Assembly (NCBI GenBank): GCA_026225395.1
Contig: JAMFSR010000004.1
Coordinates: forward strand, 105,837 to 169,836
Direction of reading: 5' to 3'
DNA length: 64,000 bases
Source: Granulicella sapmiensis
GTDB lineage: Bacteria; Acidobacteriota; Terriglobia; Terriglobales; Acidobacteriaceae
Part shown: one piece after another, positions 45,332 through 54,301 of the stretch
Numbering within the stretch: the stretch's first letter is position 1
Layout of the letters: each line of letters begins with the position of its first letter
Notes under the pieces: generated by a model
Databases searched by the model: none
What the model was told of the DNA's origin: nothing
Seen by the model: only the letters and a program-made list of their open reading frames with translations
Translations under genes and position numbers: made by a program

Positions 45332-46345
45332 ATGAACGCTCGCCAGATCTTCGCGCCGCACGGTCTACGCTATGCCGTTAGTGGCGCCGCCCTCTTGCTG
45401 CTGTCCCTTTCGGGTTGCAAGACGACGGTCGACGACCCTACACTCACCACCAACATCAAAGCCGCTCTGGCCGCCGATCCTTCGATCAGCAGCCAGCCGA
45501 TTCAGGAGTCGGTCGCGTCCGGCGTGGTCACCCTGACCGGCAATGTCAGCGATGAAACCGCCAGCTCGGTCGCCGCTGAAGACGCCGCCAAGGTGAAAGG
45601 CGTGAAAGAAGTCGTCAATAGTCTTACCGTTGCCGGTATCGCGGTTGCTCCCACAGTGACATCTCCGGCGGCTCCATCCGTTTCGCGCCAGACCACCCCT
45701 CAAGAGCGTCAGGCAATCGCGAACAATCAGCCTCTGCCGCCACCTGTAGAAAGTGCCCCCGCTCCACCAGCACCGGCCTTTGTCGATGTCACCGCTTCCA
45801 CCGGCACAACCATCCCCGTACGCATTACGCAGACTCTGGATAGCGCCGTTACGCAGGAAGGCACGCCATTCAATGGCGTTGTCACGCGTGAAGTCGTATC
45901 CAACGGCATGGTCGTCATCCCGGCGGGCGCGGCGGTCAGCGGCAGAGTTGTGGCTGCACATGACGCCGGCCACTTTAAGGGCAACTCTTTGCTCTCGATT
46001 CAGCTGACATCGCTGACCCGCCACACGAAGACCATAGCTATCTCCACGGATGCCTACACGGTTGAGGGCAAAGGGCGTGGGGCGAACACGGCGGAGAAGA
46101 TTGGCGGCGGCGCGGCGATCGGCGCTGTCCTTGGCGGCATCTTCGGAGGAGGCAAGGGCGCAGCCATCGGAGCCGGTGCCGGTGCCGGCGGCGGTGCCAT
46201 CCTCCAGGGTTCTACGCGGGGCCAGCAGGTAGCCATCTCGTCAGAGAGCGTCATTCACTTTCATCTTGCCGGCCCCATCACCGTCCACACCTCGCAAACG
46301 CCCTCAAACTACGGCCCGCCCGAGCCCGGACTGCAAAGTCGCTAG
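45332..46345 (+). CDS. BON-domain lipoprotein with glycine zipper
   Basis: This 337-aa protein has a lipoprotein signal ending LLLSLSGC with Cys29 as the acylation site. Residues about 33-102 are a BON domain (LTTNIKAALAADPSISSQPI, GVVTLTGNVSDE, VKGVKEVVNSLTV), which binds membranes or lipids. After a Pro-rich linker a beta-rich domain follows (TGTTIPVRITQTLDSAV, VVIPAGAAVSGRVVAAH) and then a Gly/Ala zipper (GGGAAIGAVLGGIFGGGKGA) that can insert in the membrane. Such proteins sit at the inner face of the outer membrane and protect envelope integrity. A clear terminator follows. Confidence 0.82.
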   Translation: MNARQIFAPHGLRYAVSGAALLLLSLSGCKTTVDDPTLTTNIKAALAADPSISSQPIQESVASGVVTLTGNVSDETASSVAAEDAAKVKGVKEVVNSLTVAGIAVAPTVTSPAAPSVSRQTTPQERQAIANNQPLPPPVESAPAPPAPAFVDVTASTGTTIPVRITQTLDSAVTQEGTPFNGVVTREVVSNGMVVIPAGAAVSGRVVAAHDAGHFKGNSLLSIQLTSLTRHTKTIAISTDAYTVEGKGRGANTAEKIGGGAAIGAVLGGIFGGGKGAAIGAGAGAGGGAILQGSTRGQQVAISSESVIHFHLAGPITVHTSQTPSNYGPPEPGLQSR

Positions 46346-46360
46346 ACTTGCGTCAAGTAC

Positions 46361-46394
46361 AGCGGCCGGAGCATCAAACCCTCCGGTCGCTTTT
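46361..46394 (+). terminator. Terminator after the BON lipoprotein
   Basis: AGCGGCCGGAG at 46361-46371 pairs with CTCCGGTCGCT at 46381-46391 (one G-T pair) around a 9-base loop, followed by a T run. Confidence 0.75.
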
Positions 46395-46506
46395 GTGCGT
46401 CTGAGACCTTATACGGGTCCATAGCGTCCTTTTACATTGACCGCGGAGTCATTCCGCGCATCTGCCTCGCGGACTCCGTCCGCCCAGCCCACGGAAGGGA
46501 TTTCTT

Positions 46507-48279
46507 TTGACCTCGCAGTCAGACCCCAAGCCCGCAGAGCCCGTCGTGTCTGGCTTTTTGAACTTCACCCTGCACGCTCATCTTCCTTACGTCGTAAACC
46601 ACGGCACATGGCCCCATGGCATCGAATGGCTGCTCGAAGCCGCTGCCGAAACCTATCTGCCCCTGCTGCGCGTGCTTGGATCACTGGAACGCGACGGCAT
46701 CGCCCTGCACTGCAACTTGAATCTGTCGCCAATCCTTCTCGAACAACTCGCGCACCCGGTCTTCCAGGCGGAGTTTCCCCACTACGTGGAACGAAAAGTC
46801 CTCGCTGCCCGCGAAGACGAAGCCTTCTTCAACAGCACGGGGGAACATGGCTACGCCGAGACAGCACGCTTCTGGCAGCGGTTCTTTCAGGAAACGCTCG
46901 ACCAGTTCCACTACCTCAACGGCGACATCATCTCGAGCTTTCGCCATTTCAACGACAACGGCCTGATCGAGATCATCACCTCCGGCGCCACGCACGGGTA
47001 TATGCCGCTGCTGGGCACTGACGAAAGCCTGCGCGCGCAAGTGCGGACCGCTGTCCAGACCCACCAGCGGCACATCGGCAAACATCCACGCGGCATATGG
47101 GCGCCTGAGTGCGGCTACAGGCCGAGCGGGCCATGGAGCTATCCCGTTCCTGACGCCGAGGGCGCGCCGGTTGGTTCGAGCTTCGAGCGAATCGGCGTCG
47201 AACAGGCTCTCGCCGAAAGCAACCTCGACTTCTTCATCGTAGACACGCACCTGGTCGAAGACTCCGAGCCCGTGCGTTCGCCGTACGGGCCGTCTTCCGC
47301 GCGGAAACCCGCCTCCGGGCGAAATGATTGCCGTACGCTGTATCAGCCTTACTTTGTCGATGGTCCTTATGAGGGGCTTCCGAAAGGTGCGGCCGCGACC
47401 GTTTTCCCGCGCGATCCGCGCACCGGTGTGCAGGTCTGGTCGGGCGAGTCCGGCTATCCGGGCGACAGCAACTACCTGGACTTCCACAAGAAGCGTTGGC
47501 CGGGCGGTCACCGCTATTGGCGTGTGACCGGTCACGGCGTGGATATGGGCGACAAGGAACCTTACATCCCGTACCTCGCAGCTGAACGTGTAAAGACGCA
47601 CGCTGCCCATTTCCTTTCGCTTGTACGCGATGCGCTGCAAGGTTGCCTAAACACAAAGAATCCACCGATTCTCTGCTCGCCGTTCGACGCCGAGTTGTTC
47701 GGACACTGGTGGTTCGAAGGTCCACTGTGGCTTGAGGCCGTGGCGCGGCAGCTGCATGAGAATCCCGACGGTCTTGCGCTAACCTCGTGCTCCGAGTATC
47801 TCGATCGCTATCCTCGCGCGGGATCGATTGCGATGCATGAAGGCTCATGGGGCGCGGAGGGAACCAACCACGTCTGGCTGAATCCTGAGACCTCATGGAC
47901 ATACTCGCGCATCTACCCCGCCGAGCTGTATGCCCGCGAGGTCTGCTCTACGGACGCATGGAAGGCCAGCGAACTCAGTCAACGCATCGTCAAGCAACTT
48001 TGCCGCGAGCTGCTGCTGCTGGAGTCGTCCGATTGGCAGTTCCTGATCACTACCGGCGCCGCCCGCGATTACGCCGAGACGCGGTTCAACACGCACCACG
48101 ACCAGTTCAACGAACTCAAAACGCTTTGGCAAAGTTTCGAAGCGGACGGATCGCTCACAGCAGAACAACAGGAACGGTTGGCCGCGATCGAGCTGCGCGA
48201 CAACATCTTTGCTGACATCGACCCCGGTTTCTGGGCCTTGGGTGCGCATGAGATCCCCACCGCGAAATCGGCCCGATAG
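46507..48279 (+). CDS. GH57 family glycoside hydrolase (alpha-glucan branching/transferase type, DUF1957)
   Basis: This 590-aa protein starts at TTG 46507 with AAGGGA upstream. The GH57 signatures are present: LNFTLHAHLPYVV near the start, then the nucleophile Glu201 in GIWAPECGYRP and the acid Asp394 in CSPFDAELFGHWWFEGP. The C-terminal helical part contains WQFLITTGAARDYAE, as in DUF1957/branching-enzyme members. Such enzymes are retaining and make alpha-1,6 branches in glycogen-like glucans, so a role in glycogen metabolism is likely. An alternative is a lone alpha-amylase-type hydrolase; the WQFLITT region favours branching. No signal peptide, so cytoplasmic. Confidence 0.87.
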   Translation: MTSQSDPKPAEPVVSGFLNFTLHAHLPYVVNHGTWPHGIEWLLEAAAETYLPLLRVLGSLERDGIALHCNLNLSPILLEQLAHPVFQAEFPHYVERKVLAAREDEAFFNSTGEHGYAETARFWQRFFQETLDQFHYLNGDIISSFRHFNDNGLIEIITSGATHGYMPLLGTDESLRAQVRTAVQTHQRHIGKHPRGIWAPECGYRPSGPWSYPVPDAEGAPVGSSFERIGVEQALAESNLDFFIVDTHLVEDSEPVRSPYGPSSARKPASGRNDCRTLYQPYFVDGPYEGLPKGAAATVFPRDPRTGVQVWSGESGYPGDSNYLDFHKKRWPGGHRYWRVTGHGVDMGDKEPYIPYLAAERVKTHAAHFLSLVRDALQGCLNTKNPPILCSPFDAELFGHWWFEGPLWLEAVARQLHENPDGLALTSCSEYLDRYPRAGSIAMHEGSWGAEGTNHVWLNPETSWTYSRIYPAELYAREVCSTDAWKASELSQRIVKQLCRELLLLESSDWQFLITTGAARDYAETRFNTHHDQFNELKTLWQSFEADGSLTAEQQERLAAIELRDNIFADIDPGFWALGAHEIPTAKSAR

Positions 48280-48330
48280 CGTGTCGCGCCTGGGGCCTCT
48301 GAACTGTCGCTGCGATAAAACAATCGTCCT

Positions 48331-49254
48331 ATGAATCAACACCTCCCAGGCCGCTTCGAACATCAGCCGGTAAGAGAGCATCGGCTTACGTTAGTTCCAG
48401 CGCTTGTCCCTCGTTACTCGGCGCTGGCGTTGTGGCATCTACTGTCGCTTGATGCGCCCACCGTTGCTGCGCTTTGGACGTACTTCGTTGCCCGCTGCTG
48501 CAACGTCACTCTGCCATGGACTGCCGCTACCGCCATGTTCCTCGCCGTCTGGATGCTCTATGCAGCGGATCGCCTGCTGGATGCACGGCACGGCAACACG
48601 TCTGAACTTGAAGAGCGGCATCGCTTCCACCATCGCCACAAGCACGGCTTCCTCGCGGGCATCGTCTCCGCTTCCATTGCGCTGGCGTGCCTGCTGCCAC
48701 GCGTGGAGCCTACAGCGTTGCGGCTTTATGCGCTGCTCACATCCTTGCTTTTCGCTTACTTCTTCCTCATCCACATCTACCCGTCGAACGCATCGCCCAC
48801 CCACAGCCCACACAGGCTCCCTAAGGAGCTGGCGGTCGGCCTGTTCTTCCCTGCCGCCATCTTCATCCCCACGGTGGCCCGGGCACCACAACTTCGATTG
48901 CTGCTTCTGCCCGTTGCCTTCCTGTTTGCAGCCGTATGCACATTGAACTGCCTCTATCTCTATGCCTGGGAGCATCCGGGAAGCCGTAACTCCGCCCACT
49001 GGACGACGCGCTTCGCCACAAGGAATCTTCCACTACTGACCCTGCTTACCCTTTCGAGTGCAGCTGTCCTTGTAATTGTTTCCCGTTTTTTCGCGGGCGT
49101 CCCGAGCCCGCTAGTGGCGCTGGCTTGTGGGTTAAGCGCTGCCGTTCTGCTTGGCCTGCACATCCAGCGCAAGCGTCTCATCGCCATCCATCTTCGCGCA
49201 GTCGCTGACCTGGCGCTGCTTACACCGCTGCTTTTACTGCCGTTTGCCCGATGA
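48331..49254 (+). CDS. Multi-pass membrane protein, weakly UbiA-like
   Basis: This 307-aa protein has eight or nine hydrophobic segments. The motif LYAADRLLDARHG after the second helix, followed by ERHRFHHRHK, recalls the Asp-rich prenyl-diphosphate site of UbiA prenyltransferases (D-x3-D spacing), and PKELAVGLFFPAAIFIPT lies where a second motif might be, but the match is not full. It may thus be a distant UbiA-type transferase or an unrelated membrane protein. Its end overlaps the start of the methyltransferase gene (ATGA), a pairing that would fit a prenyl-lipid modification pathway. Confidence 0.6.
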   Translation: MNQHLPGRFEHQPVREHRLTLVPALVPRYSALALWHLLSLDAPTVAALWTYFVARCCNVTLPWTAATAMFLAVWMLYAADRLLDARHGNTSELEERHRFHHRHKHGFLAGIVSASIALACLLPRVEPTALRLYALLTSLLFAYFFLIHIYPSNASPTHSPHRLPKELAVGLFFPAAIFIPTVARAPQLRLLLLPVAFLFAAVCTLNCLYLYAWEHPGSRNSAHWTTRFATRNLPLLTLLTLSSAAVLVIVSRFFAGVPSPLVALACGLSAAVLLGLHIQRKRLIAIHLRAVADLALLTPLLLLPFAR

Positions 49255-49889
49255 ACGCACATCCGAACTTCAACCGCGTCGCTCACATGTACCGCTGGGC
49301 CGAGTACCTGACGCTCGGGCCTATCCTGCAGCGAACGCGAACGCACTTCCTTCCGCAGCTCACTCGTTGCCGCGAGGCGTTACTCTTTGGCGACGGTGAT
49401 GGCCGCTTTACAGCGCGGCTTCTGCGGCAAAACCCTGAACTTAGCGCCAGGGCGATAGACATCAGCGCAACAATGCTTCACCTGCTTCGCGAACGCTGCA
49501 TCGATGCTCGGTCCCGGCTGCAAACGATTCAGACTTCTGCTCTCGAAGCTCCGATTTCACCGAACACCGACCTCATCGTCACCCACTTCTTCCTCGATTG
49601 CCTTATGCAAACCGAAGTGGACGCCCTCGCCGCAAACATCGCCCAAAACACGGGCCCCGGTACTCTCTGGCTTGTCTCGGACTTCCAAATTCCCCAGCAC
49701 GCTTTCATCAGGCCGGTTGCGAGGCTTTATATCCAGATGCTCTACGTCGCGTTCCGCATCCTCACGGGCCTTCGCGTGCAATCGCTGCCCAATCCGCAAG
49801 CTGCTCTCGAGCGGTCAGGCTTCGCCCGTATCACTCATCACGCAACGCTCTTCGGGCTTATTTACACAGAAATCTGGCAACGTCAGTAA
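49251..49889 (+). CDS. Class I SAM-dependent methyltransferase
   Basis: This 212-aa protein has a UbiE-like start (FNRVAHMYRWAEYLTLGP) and a methyltransferase core: motif I as EALLFGDGDGRFTARLL, the acidic end of strand 2 in ARAIDISATMLHLLRE, and motif IV/post I in NTDLIVTHFFLDCL. It differs from canonical VLDxGxGxG by reading LLFGDGDG. Being coupled to a UbiA-like membrane protein, it may methylate a quinone-like or prenylated lipid; that is inference from context. It is followed 27 bp later by a small proline-rich frame. Confidence 0.8.
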   Translation: MNAHPNFNRVAHMYRWAEYLTLGPILQRTRTHFLPQLTRCREALLFGDGDGRFTARLLRQNPELSARAIDISATMLHLLRERCIDARSRLQTIQTSALEAPISPNTDLIVTHFFLDCLMQTEVDALAANIAQNTGPGTLWLVSDFQIPQHAFIRPVARLYIQMLYVAFRILTGLRVQSLPNPQAALERSGFARITHHATLFGLIYTEIWQRQ

Positions 49890-49916
49890 AATCGCCACAG
49901 GAGCCTTCCATCCGCT

Positions 49917-50084
49917 ATGCGCATCCAAGCCTTCGAGGCCATGCAAAAGGACATCTCCACCCACGACCCGCTACCCGACCCGGAGCCTTCGGTTCCCTCG
50001 CTTCCAAACCCTGACCCCGGTGTCTTTCACCACGAACCCGGCCAACCGAGCCCCGAACCAAACAAAGAAACCGACCCCGCATGA
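49917..50084 (+). CDS. Small proline-rich protein, 55 aa
   Basis: A short frame begins MRIQAFEAMQKDISTHDP and then becomes a Pro/Asp/Glu-rich tail (PDPEPSVPSLPNPDPG, GQPSPEPNKE). AGGAG lies about 13 bases before the ATG, a little far. Its stop overlaps the sixA start as ATGA, which supports real translation and coupling. No family is recognised; the composition suggests a disordered peptide. Confidence 0.5.
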   Translation: MRIQAFEAMQKDISTHDPLPDPEPSVPSLPNPDPGVFHHEPGQPSPEPNKETDPA

Positions 50085-50620
50085 ATCTGTACATCCTTCG
50101 CCACGCCAGCGCCGGCACCAAACGCGCAAATCCTCTGCTTGACCTAAAACGTCCGCTCGATAAGGACGGCAAGGCCCATTGCCTGCACCTGGCTCACATC
50201 CTGACCGGCATGAAGATCAGCTTCGATCTGATTGTCTCCAGCCCGCTCAAGCGCAGCCTCCAAACGGCCCAGCTGGTCGGCACCGAAACCGGCTATGAGA
50301 CCCGCGTTCTGATCTCGAACGCCTTGTCACCCACTGCCACATTCACCGAGTTCCAGCGCATGCTCCGCGAGTGCGCCGCCTACGAGAACCTGCTCGTCGT
50401 CGGACACAATCCAAACATCACAGCCTTCCTCGGCCAGCTCATCGTACCCACGCCCGAAGACCCCATGCACCTTCGCGTGCGTCTGCGCAAAGGCTCTCTC
50501 GCTCGGCTCAACTTCACACGCGGCCCGGCTACGCTGCAGTGGCTGCTCGACCCACGCCTCGTGAAGGCACTCTACGCGACTTCGACGACCAGCTCCCGCC
50601 GGAAGACTTCGCGGAAGTAG
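50081..50620 (+). CDS. sixA: SixA-like phosphohistidine phosphatase
   Basis: This 179-aa protein belongs to the histidine phosphatase superfamily: the catalytic RHA at residues 7-9 in LYILRHASAGTKR, Arg in IVSSPLKRSLQTAQ, and the second His in LLVVGHNPNITAFLG. It is a small SixA-type enzyme, which removes phosphate from His-containing phosphotransfer proteins. The C-terminal 16 codons overlap the 3' end of the convergent ppx gene by 49 bp. sixA and ppx genes are neighbours in many bacteria, so a joint role in phosphate metabolism is plausible. Confidence 0.88.
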   Translation: MNLYILRHASAGTKRANPLLDLKRPLDKDGKAHCLHLAHILTGMKISFDLIVSSPLKRSLQTAQLVGTETGYETRVLISNALSPTATFTEFQRMLRECAAYENLLVVGHNPNITAFLGQLIVPTPEDPMHLRVRLRKGSLARLNFTRGPATLQWLLDPRLVKALYATSTTSSRRKTSRK

Positions 50621-52149
50621 CCGGCTTCCTTTTTCAAGGACCACGATTCCAGCTCTGCTCCTCCACGCGCCGGGACCAGCTCCATCACTACGCGCTTCGG
50701 ATAGATGTGCGTCCGCATCTTCACTGCGGCGGTCGCACGGTCCTGGTTGAGCGACTGCGCCATGCGCAGCAATATTACCGCTCGTTGCACATGCGTGTGC
50801 TCTTCGACAGGCACAGCGCGCATGGGCCGATCCATCAGCTCAGGGCGGCTCTTGCCCAGATAGCGGGCAATCGCCGCCACAATCGCCCGCTGCACGGGGC
50901 TAAAGCCAAAAATTTCGGAGTTGGCAATGATGTAGTGCGTGTGCCGGTGATGGCCTTGGTGGTTCATGAACTTGCCCACCTCCTGCATCATCGCTGCGGC
51001 CTGCAGCCACAACCTGTACTCGGGTGGAAGCTCATGCACGCGTTGCAACTGATCGAAGAGCTGCACGCAATGGAGACGTTCGGGCTCTGCCTTGCGGGGA
51101 TCGAAGCCATAACGCCGGCAGACCTCAAGCACGCCCTCCCAGCGCTCTGCCTCCATCGTCTTCGCCACACTCGCGCGCGTGTCCACGTCCGCCAGCATCT
51201 GTGCCAGCACACCGTCGCGCAGGCCGATAGGCGAGTAGCGGAAGCCCTTCAATCCCATGCGCTCCAGCAACGAGGCGTAGACCTGCGCGCCGCCGCAAAT
51301 AATCTCCGACCGCCGCGGCCCGATGCCGGCCACCGCCGCACGCTGTGCATCGTTCATTTTGAGCAGACGATCCGCCAGACGGCGGACATCTGCCGTTTCG
51401 GCCTGCAGGATCTTTACGCGCTTCACCGGAACGGACTTCTTCGCGGTCTTCTTCGCCGCCTTCTTGCCCTCAAGTCCCAACGCCAGGGAACTGCTGGCCT
51501 CCGCCAGCGCCGCCGCAGTCCCGGAGGTCGCAATGACCACGGAGACATGAGGCTTGCCCATCTTCTTTTCCGCGCGGCCCAATTCGCGGTCTATAAACTT
51601 CCGCAACCGTGCCACATCATCCTTCGCCGGCGGATCGACCCGCAGAAACTCCTGCTGCAAACGCACGGCCCCCAGCGGTAGGCTCACCATCTGCTTAATG
51701 CGTCCGCCTTCGGACAGCGTGACCTCGCAACTGCCGCCGCCTAAGTCGATCATCAGACACTTCCCCAGCGCCCCAGGCTCATGCGTCACCACGCCCAGGT
51801 GAATCAGCCGCCCTTCTTCAAGACCGGAGATCACCTCGACGTTCCACCCGGTTGCGGACTTTACCCATGCCCTGAAGGCCTCCGAGTTGCGCGCATCGCG
51901 CATCGCGCTGGTTGCGACCACGCGTACGCGGTCCACTACGTGGGCCTGCACCGCCTTGTGAAACCGCTTCAGAGCCTTTACCGTGACGGCCATCGCTTCC
52001 GGCGAAATCACTCCCGTCTCAAAGACGCTCTCACCCAGCCGCGTCACTTCACGGTCCTCATGCAGCGTTTTCAGCTTGTGGGCCTGCACCGAAGCGATCG
52101 CCAGACGGCAGGAGTTCGATCCAATATCGATAGCCGCAAAGGTAGGCAT
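50572..52149 (-). CDS. ppx: Ppx/GppA phosphatase with C-terminal HD-like domain
   Basis: This 525-aa protein has the sugar-kinase/actin-like fold of exopolyphosphatases: AAIDIGSNSCRLAIA (phosphate 1), VRVVATSAMRDARN, EVISGLEEGRLIHLGV and LMIDLGGGSCEVTL (phosphate 2). A Lys/Ala-rich insert (KKAAKKTAKKSVPVKR, about 240-255) is unusual. The C-terminal third carries an HD-like helical domain (GKFMNHQGHHRHTHYIIAN) followed by a small beta part. It hydrolyses polyphosphate and/or pppGpp; the two activities cannot be separated from sequence. It is convergent with sixA and overlaps it by 49 bp. Confidence 0.9.
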   Translation of the reverse strand: MPTFAAIDIGSNSCRLAIASVQAHKLKTLHEDREVTRLGESVFETGVISPEAMAVTVKALKRFHKAVQAHVVDRVRVVATSAMRDARNSEAFRAWVKSATGWNVEVISGLEEGRLIHLGVVTHEPGALGKCLMIDLGGGSCEVTLSEGGRIKQMVSLPLGAVRLQQEFLRVDPPAKDDVARLRKFIDRELGRAEKKMGKPHVSVVIATSGTAAALAEASSSLALGLEGKKAAKKTAKKSVPVKRVKILQAETADVRRLADRLLKMNDAQRAAVAGIGPRRSEIICGGAQVYASLLERMGLKGFRYSPIGLRDGVLAQMLADVDTRASVAKTMEAERWEGVLEVCRRYGFDPRKAEPERLHCVQLFDQLQRVHELPPEYRLWLQAAAMMQEVGKFMNHQGHHRHTHYIIANSEIFGFSPVQRAIVAAIARYLGKSRPELMDRPMRAVPVEEHTHVQRAVILLRMAQSLNQDRATAAVKMRTHIYPKRVVMELVPARGGAELESWSLKKEAGYFREVFRRELVVEVA

Positions 52150-52321
52150 AGGGCGTTCGAATCCTTTAACAACGCAGATTCACCCGAAACCACAAGCGCA
52201 TCGGGCAACAAGTAGCACCATACATCCCCTGCATGTGCATTCCCTGCACACGCACGCACCTTGTAAGATGCTACCCAGGCCCGCTTGACGAAACCGGAAC
52301 CAGATTGATGACTCGCAACGC

Positions 52322-54301
52322 ATGAGCGCGCTCGACCAGATAGCCCCTTCGACCCCGTCCCACCAGACTGCTCCACTGCGGCCCGGCACCCGGTCCCTCC
52401 TGCATGCGTTCCTTCTGCTCGCATTCTGGGCCGCCATCTTCGGCGCCTCGCTTTTTACGCCACCCCTACTCGACGACGCCGATGCCACCCACGCCCAGGC
52501 CGCCCAGACCATGGTGCAGACCGGAGACTGGGTGACCCTGCACGTCGATGGCGTCCGCTATCTCGAAAAACCACCACTACCGTATTGGATAGCCGCCGCC
52601 GGCCTCCGCATCTTCGGCTCCAGCAGCTTCGCCATTCACCTTCCGCTGGCTCTCGCAGTTCTGGCGCTGGCATGTCTCGGCTATATCTGGTCCCGCAGGG
52701 CTTTCGACGACCGCGCCGCACTCTATACGGCGCTCTTCACGCTAACGGCCGCCGGCGTCTTCCTCTTCACCCGCATCTTTATCCCGGAAGTGTTGCTTGC
52801 GGTGTTCCTCGGCACGGCGCTCTATGCGATGCTGCGTGCCCTCGAAGACGACACGGCGCGGCAGGGGTTCTACGCCTACACGTTCTGGGCTGCGATGGCG
52901 CTGGCCGTCCTGACCAAGGGCCTCATTGCCATCGTTTTTCTTCTCGGCACCGCCGCTATATACATGGTTCTCAACAAGCAGACCTACAAGCTCGGTTGTC
53001 TGCGCCCTTTCAGCGGTCTGTTGCTCTTCGTGGCCATCGCCGCACCGTGGCATATCCTCGCAGGTCTTCGCAATACAGGCGGCGCAAACGGTCACGGCTT
53101 TTTCTGGTTCTACTTTGTCAACGAACACTACCTGCGTTTCCTGGGCCGGCGCATACCGCGCGACTACAACAAGCTGCCGGCGGCGCTTTATTGGACCCAG
53201 CACCTGATCTGGCTCTTTCCCTGGAGTCTCTTCACCCCCACCGCCCTGTGGGTTGGCTATCGCAAATACCGCGCACTCCAATCGAGCCGCGATCTGGATG
53301 CAACCGGCGAGAGGCTCTCCCGCCTCGATCTGCTATCGCGCAACAACGCCAGGCGCAAGCCGGCGCTTATCGCGAACTTCACGACCCGCACCGTTCTTCT
53401 GCTTTGCATCTTCTCTTTACTCGTTCTGATCTTCTTTTCGTTCTCGACCAATCAGGAGTACTACACCTTCCCCATCTATCTCCCACTGCTGATGCTTGTA
53501 GCTGCTTCGCTCGCAATTGCCGAGCAAGCACCGAGCACCACCCTTACGCTGCGCCGGTCCATCACCTTTGCCCACGCAGCGTTTACGCTCCTCGGTGTCG
53601 CGATCGCCGCCGCACTTGGCTACGGTCTATGGACCTCCCGTCACCTGCCGTTCACGCCGGACATCGGCGCGCTGCTGGCCCACCGCAGTGTCGGTGATTA
53701 CACGTTATCTACCTCGCATTTCTTCGACCTCACAGGCCCGTCCTTCGCCGCACTTCGTCTTCCGGCCAGCATCGCGTTAGCCGCCTTCGCCTTTGGCCCC
53801 ATCGCCGCCTGGATGCTTCGCGCGCGTCGCAAGCCCTTTGCCTCGACGCTTACCATCGCCTTGACCGCGGCGGCGTTCCTCATCGCGGCACATCTGGCGC
53901 TGGTTCGGTTTGCGCCCATGCTGTCTTCGCAGGACTTCGCCGCCCGCATCCTACAGATCGAGCGGGACAATCCCGGCCCGGACGAGGTCCTCATCTACGG
54001 CGACCAGGCCTTCGGCTCATCACTTCCGTTCTATCTCAACCGGCACGTCTTGCTTGTCGACGGCCGCACAACGTCCATGCTCTTCGGCAGCACCTTCCCC
54101 GATGCTCCCCCCGTCTTCCTCACCCACGACCAGCTTCTCGCCCAATGGGGCGCAGGACCGCGCAAGATTCTTTTCGTTCCACTCGAACAGCGCGACGCCG
54201 TCACTCACCTTCTAGGTTCGCGGCAAATCGTTCTCGCCGAAACCTCCGGCAAAGCACTCATCACCGACCGCCCTTTATCCTCAGTAGCAGCCATCCAGTG
54301 A
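52322..54301 (+). CDS. GT39/ArnT-type membrane glycosyltransferase, first of a tandem pair
   Basis: This 659-aa protein has about twelve membrane helices. The first periplasmic loop reads PPLLDDADATHAQAAQTM, the GT-C acidic motif with the Asp pair, followed by YLEKPPLPYWIAA, typical of ArnT/GT39 enzymes that transfer a sugar from undecaprenyl phosphate. Later landmarks are LTKGLIAIVF, FSTNQEYYTFPIYLPLL and a C-terminal soluble domain of about 120 residues. The acceptor (lipid A, protein or other) cannot be deduced. Its stop is overlapped by the GTG start of a close paralogue, so the two are made together. Confidence 0.85.
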   Translation: MSALDQIAPSTPSHQTAPLRPGTRSLLHAFLLLAFWAAIFGASLFTPPLLDDADATHAQAAQTMVQTGDWVTLHVDGVRYLEKPPLPYWIAAAGLRIFGSSSFAIHLPLALAVLALACLGYIWSRRAFDDRAALYTALFTLTAAGVFLFTRIFIPEVLLAVFLGTALYAMLRALEDDTARQGFYAYTFWAAMALAVLTKGLIAIVFLLGTAAIYMVLNKQTYKLGCLRPFSGLLLFVAIAAPWHILAGLRNTGGANGHGFFWFYFVNEHYLRFLGRRIPRDYNKLPAALYWTQHLIWLFPWSLFTPTALWVGYRKYRALQSSRDLDATGERLSRLDLLSRNNARRKPALIANFTTRTVLLLCIFSLLVLIFFSFSTNQEYYTFPIYLPLLMLVAASLAIAEQAPSTTLTLRRSITFAHAAFTLLGVAIAAALGYGLWTSRHLPFTPDIGALLAHRSVGDYTLSTSHFFDLTGPSFAALRLPASIALAAFAFGPIAAWMLRARRKPFASTLTIALTAAAFLIAAHLALVRFAPMLSSQDFAARILQIERDNPGPDEVLIYGDQAFGSSLPFYLNRHVLLVDGRTTSMLFGSTFPDAPPVFLTHDQLLAQWGAGPRKILFVPLEQRDAVTHLLGSRQIVLAETSGKALITDRPLSSVAAIQ

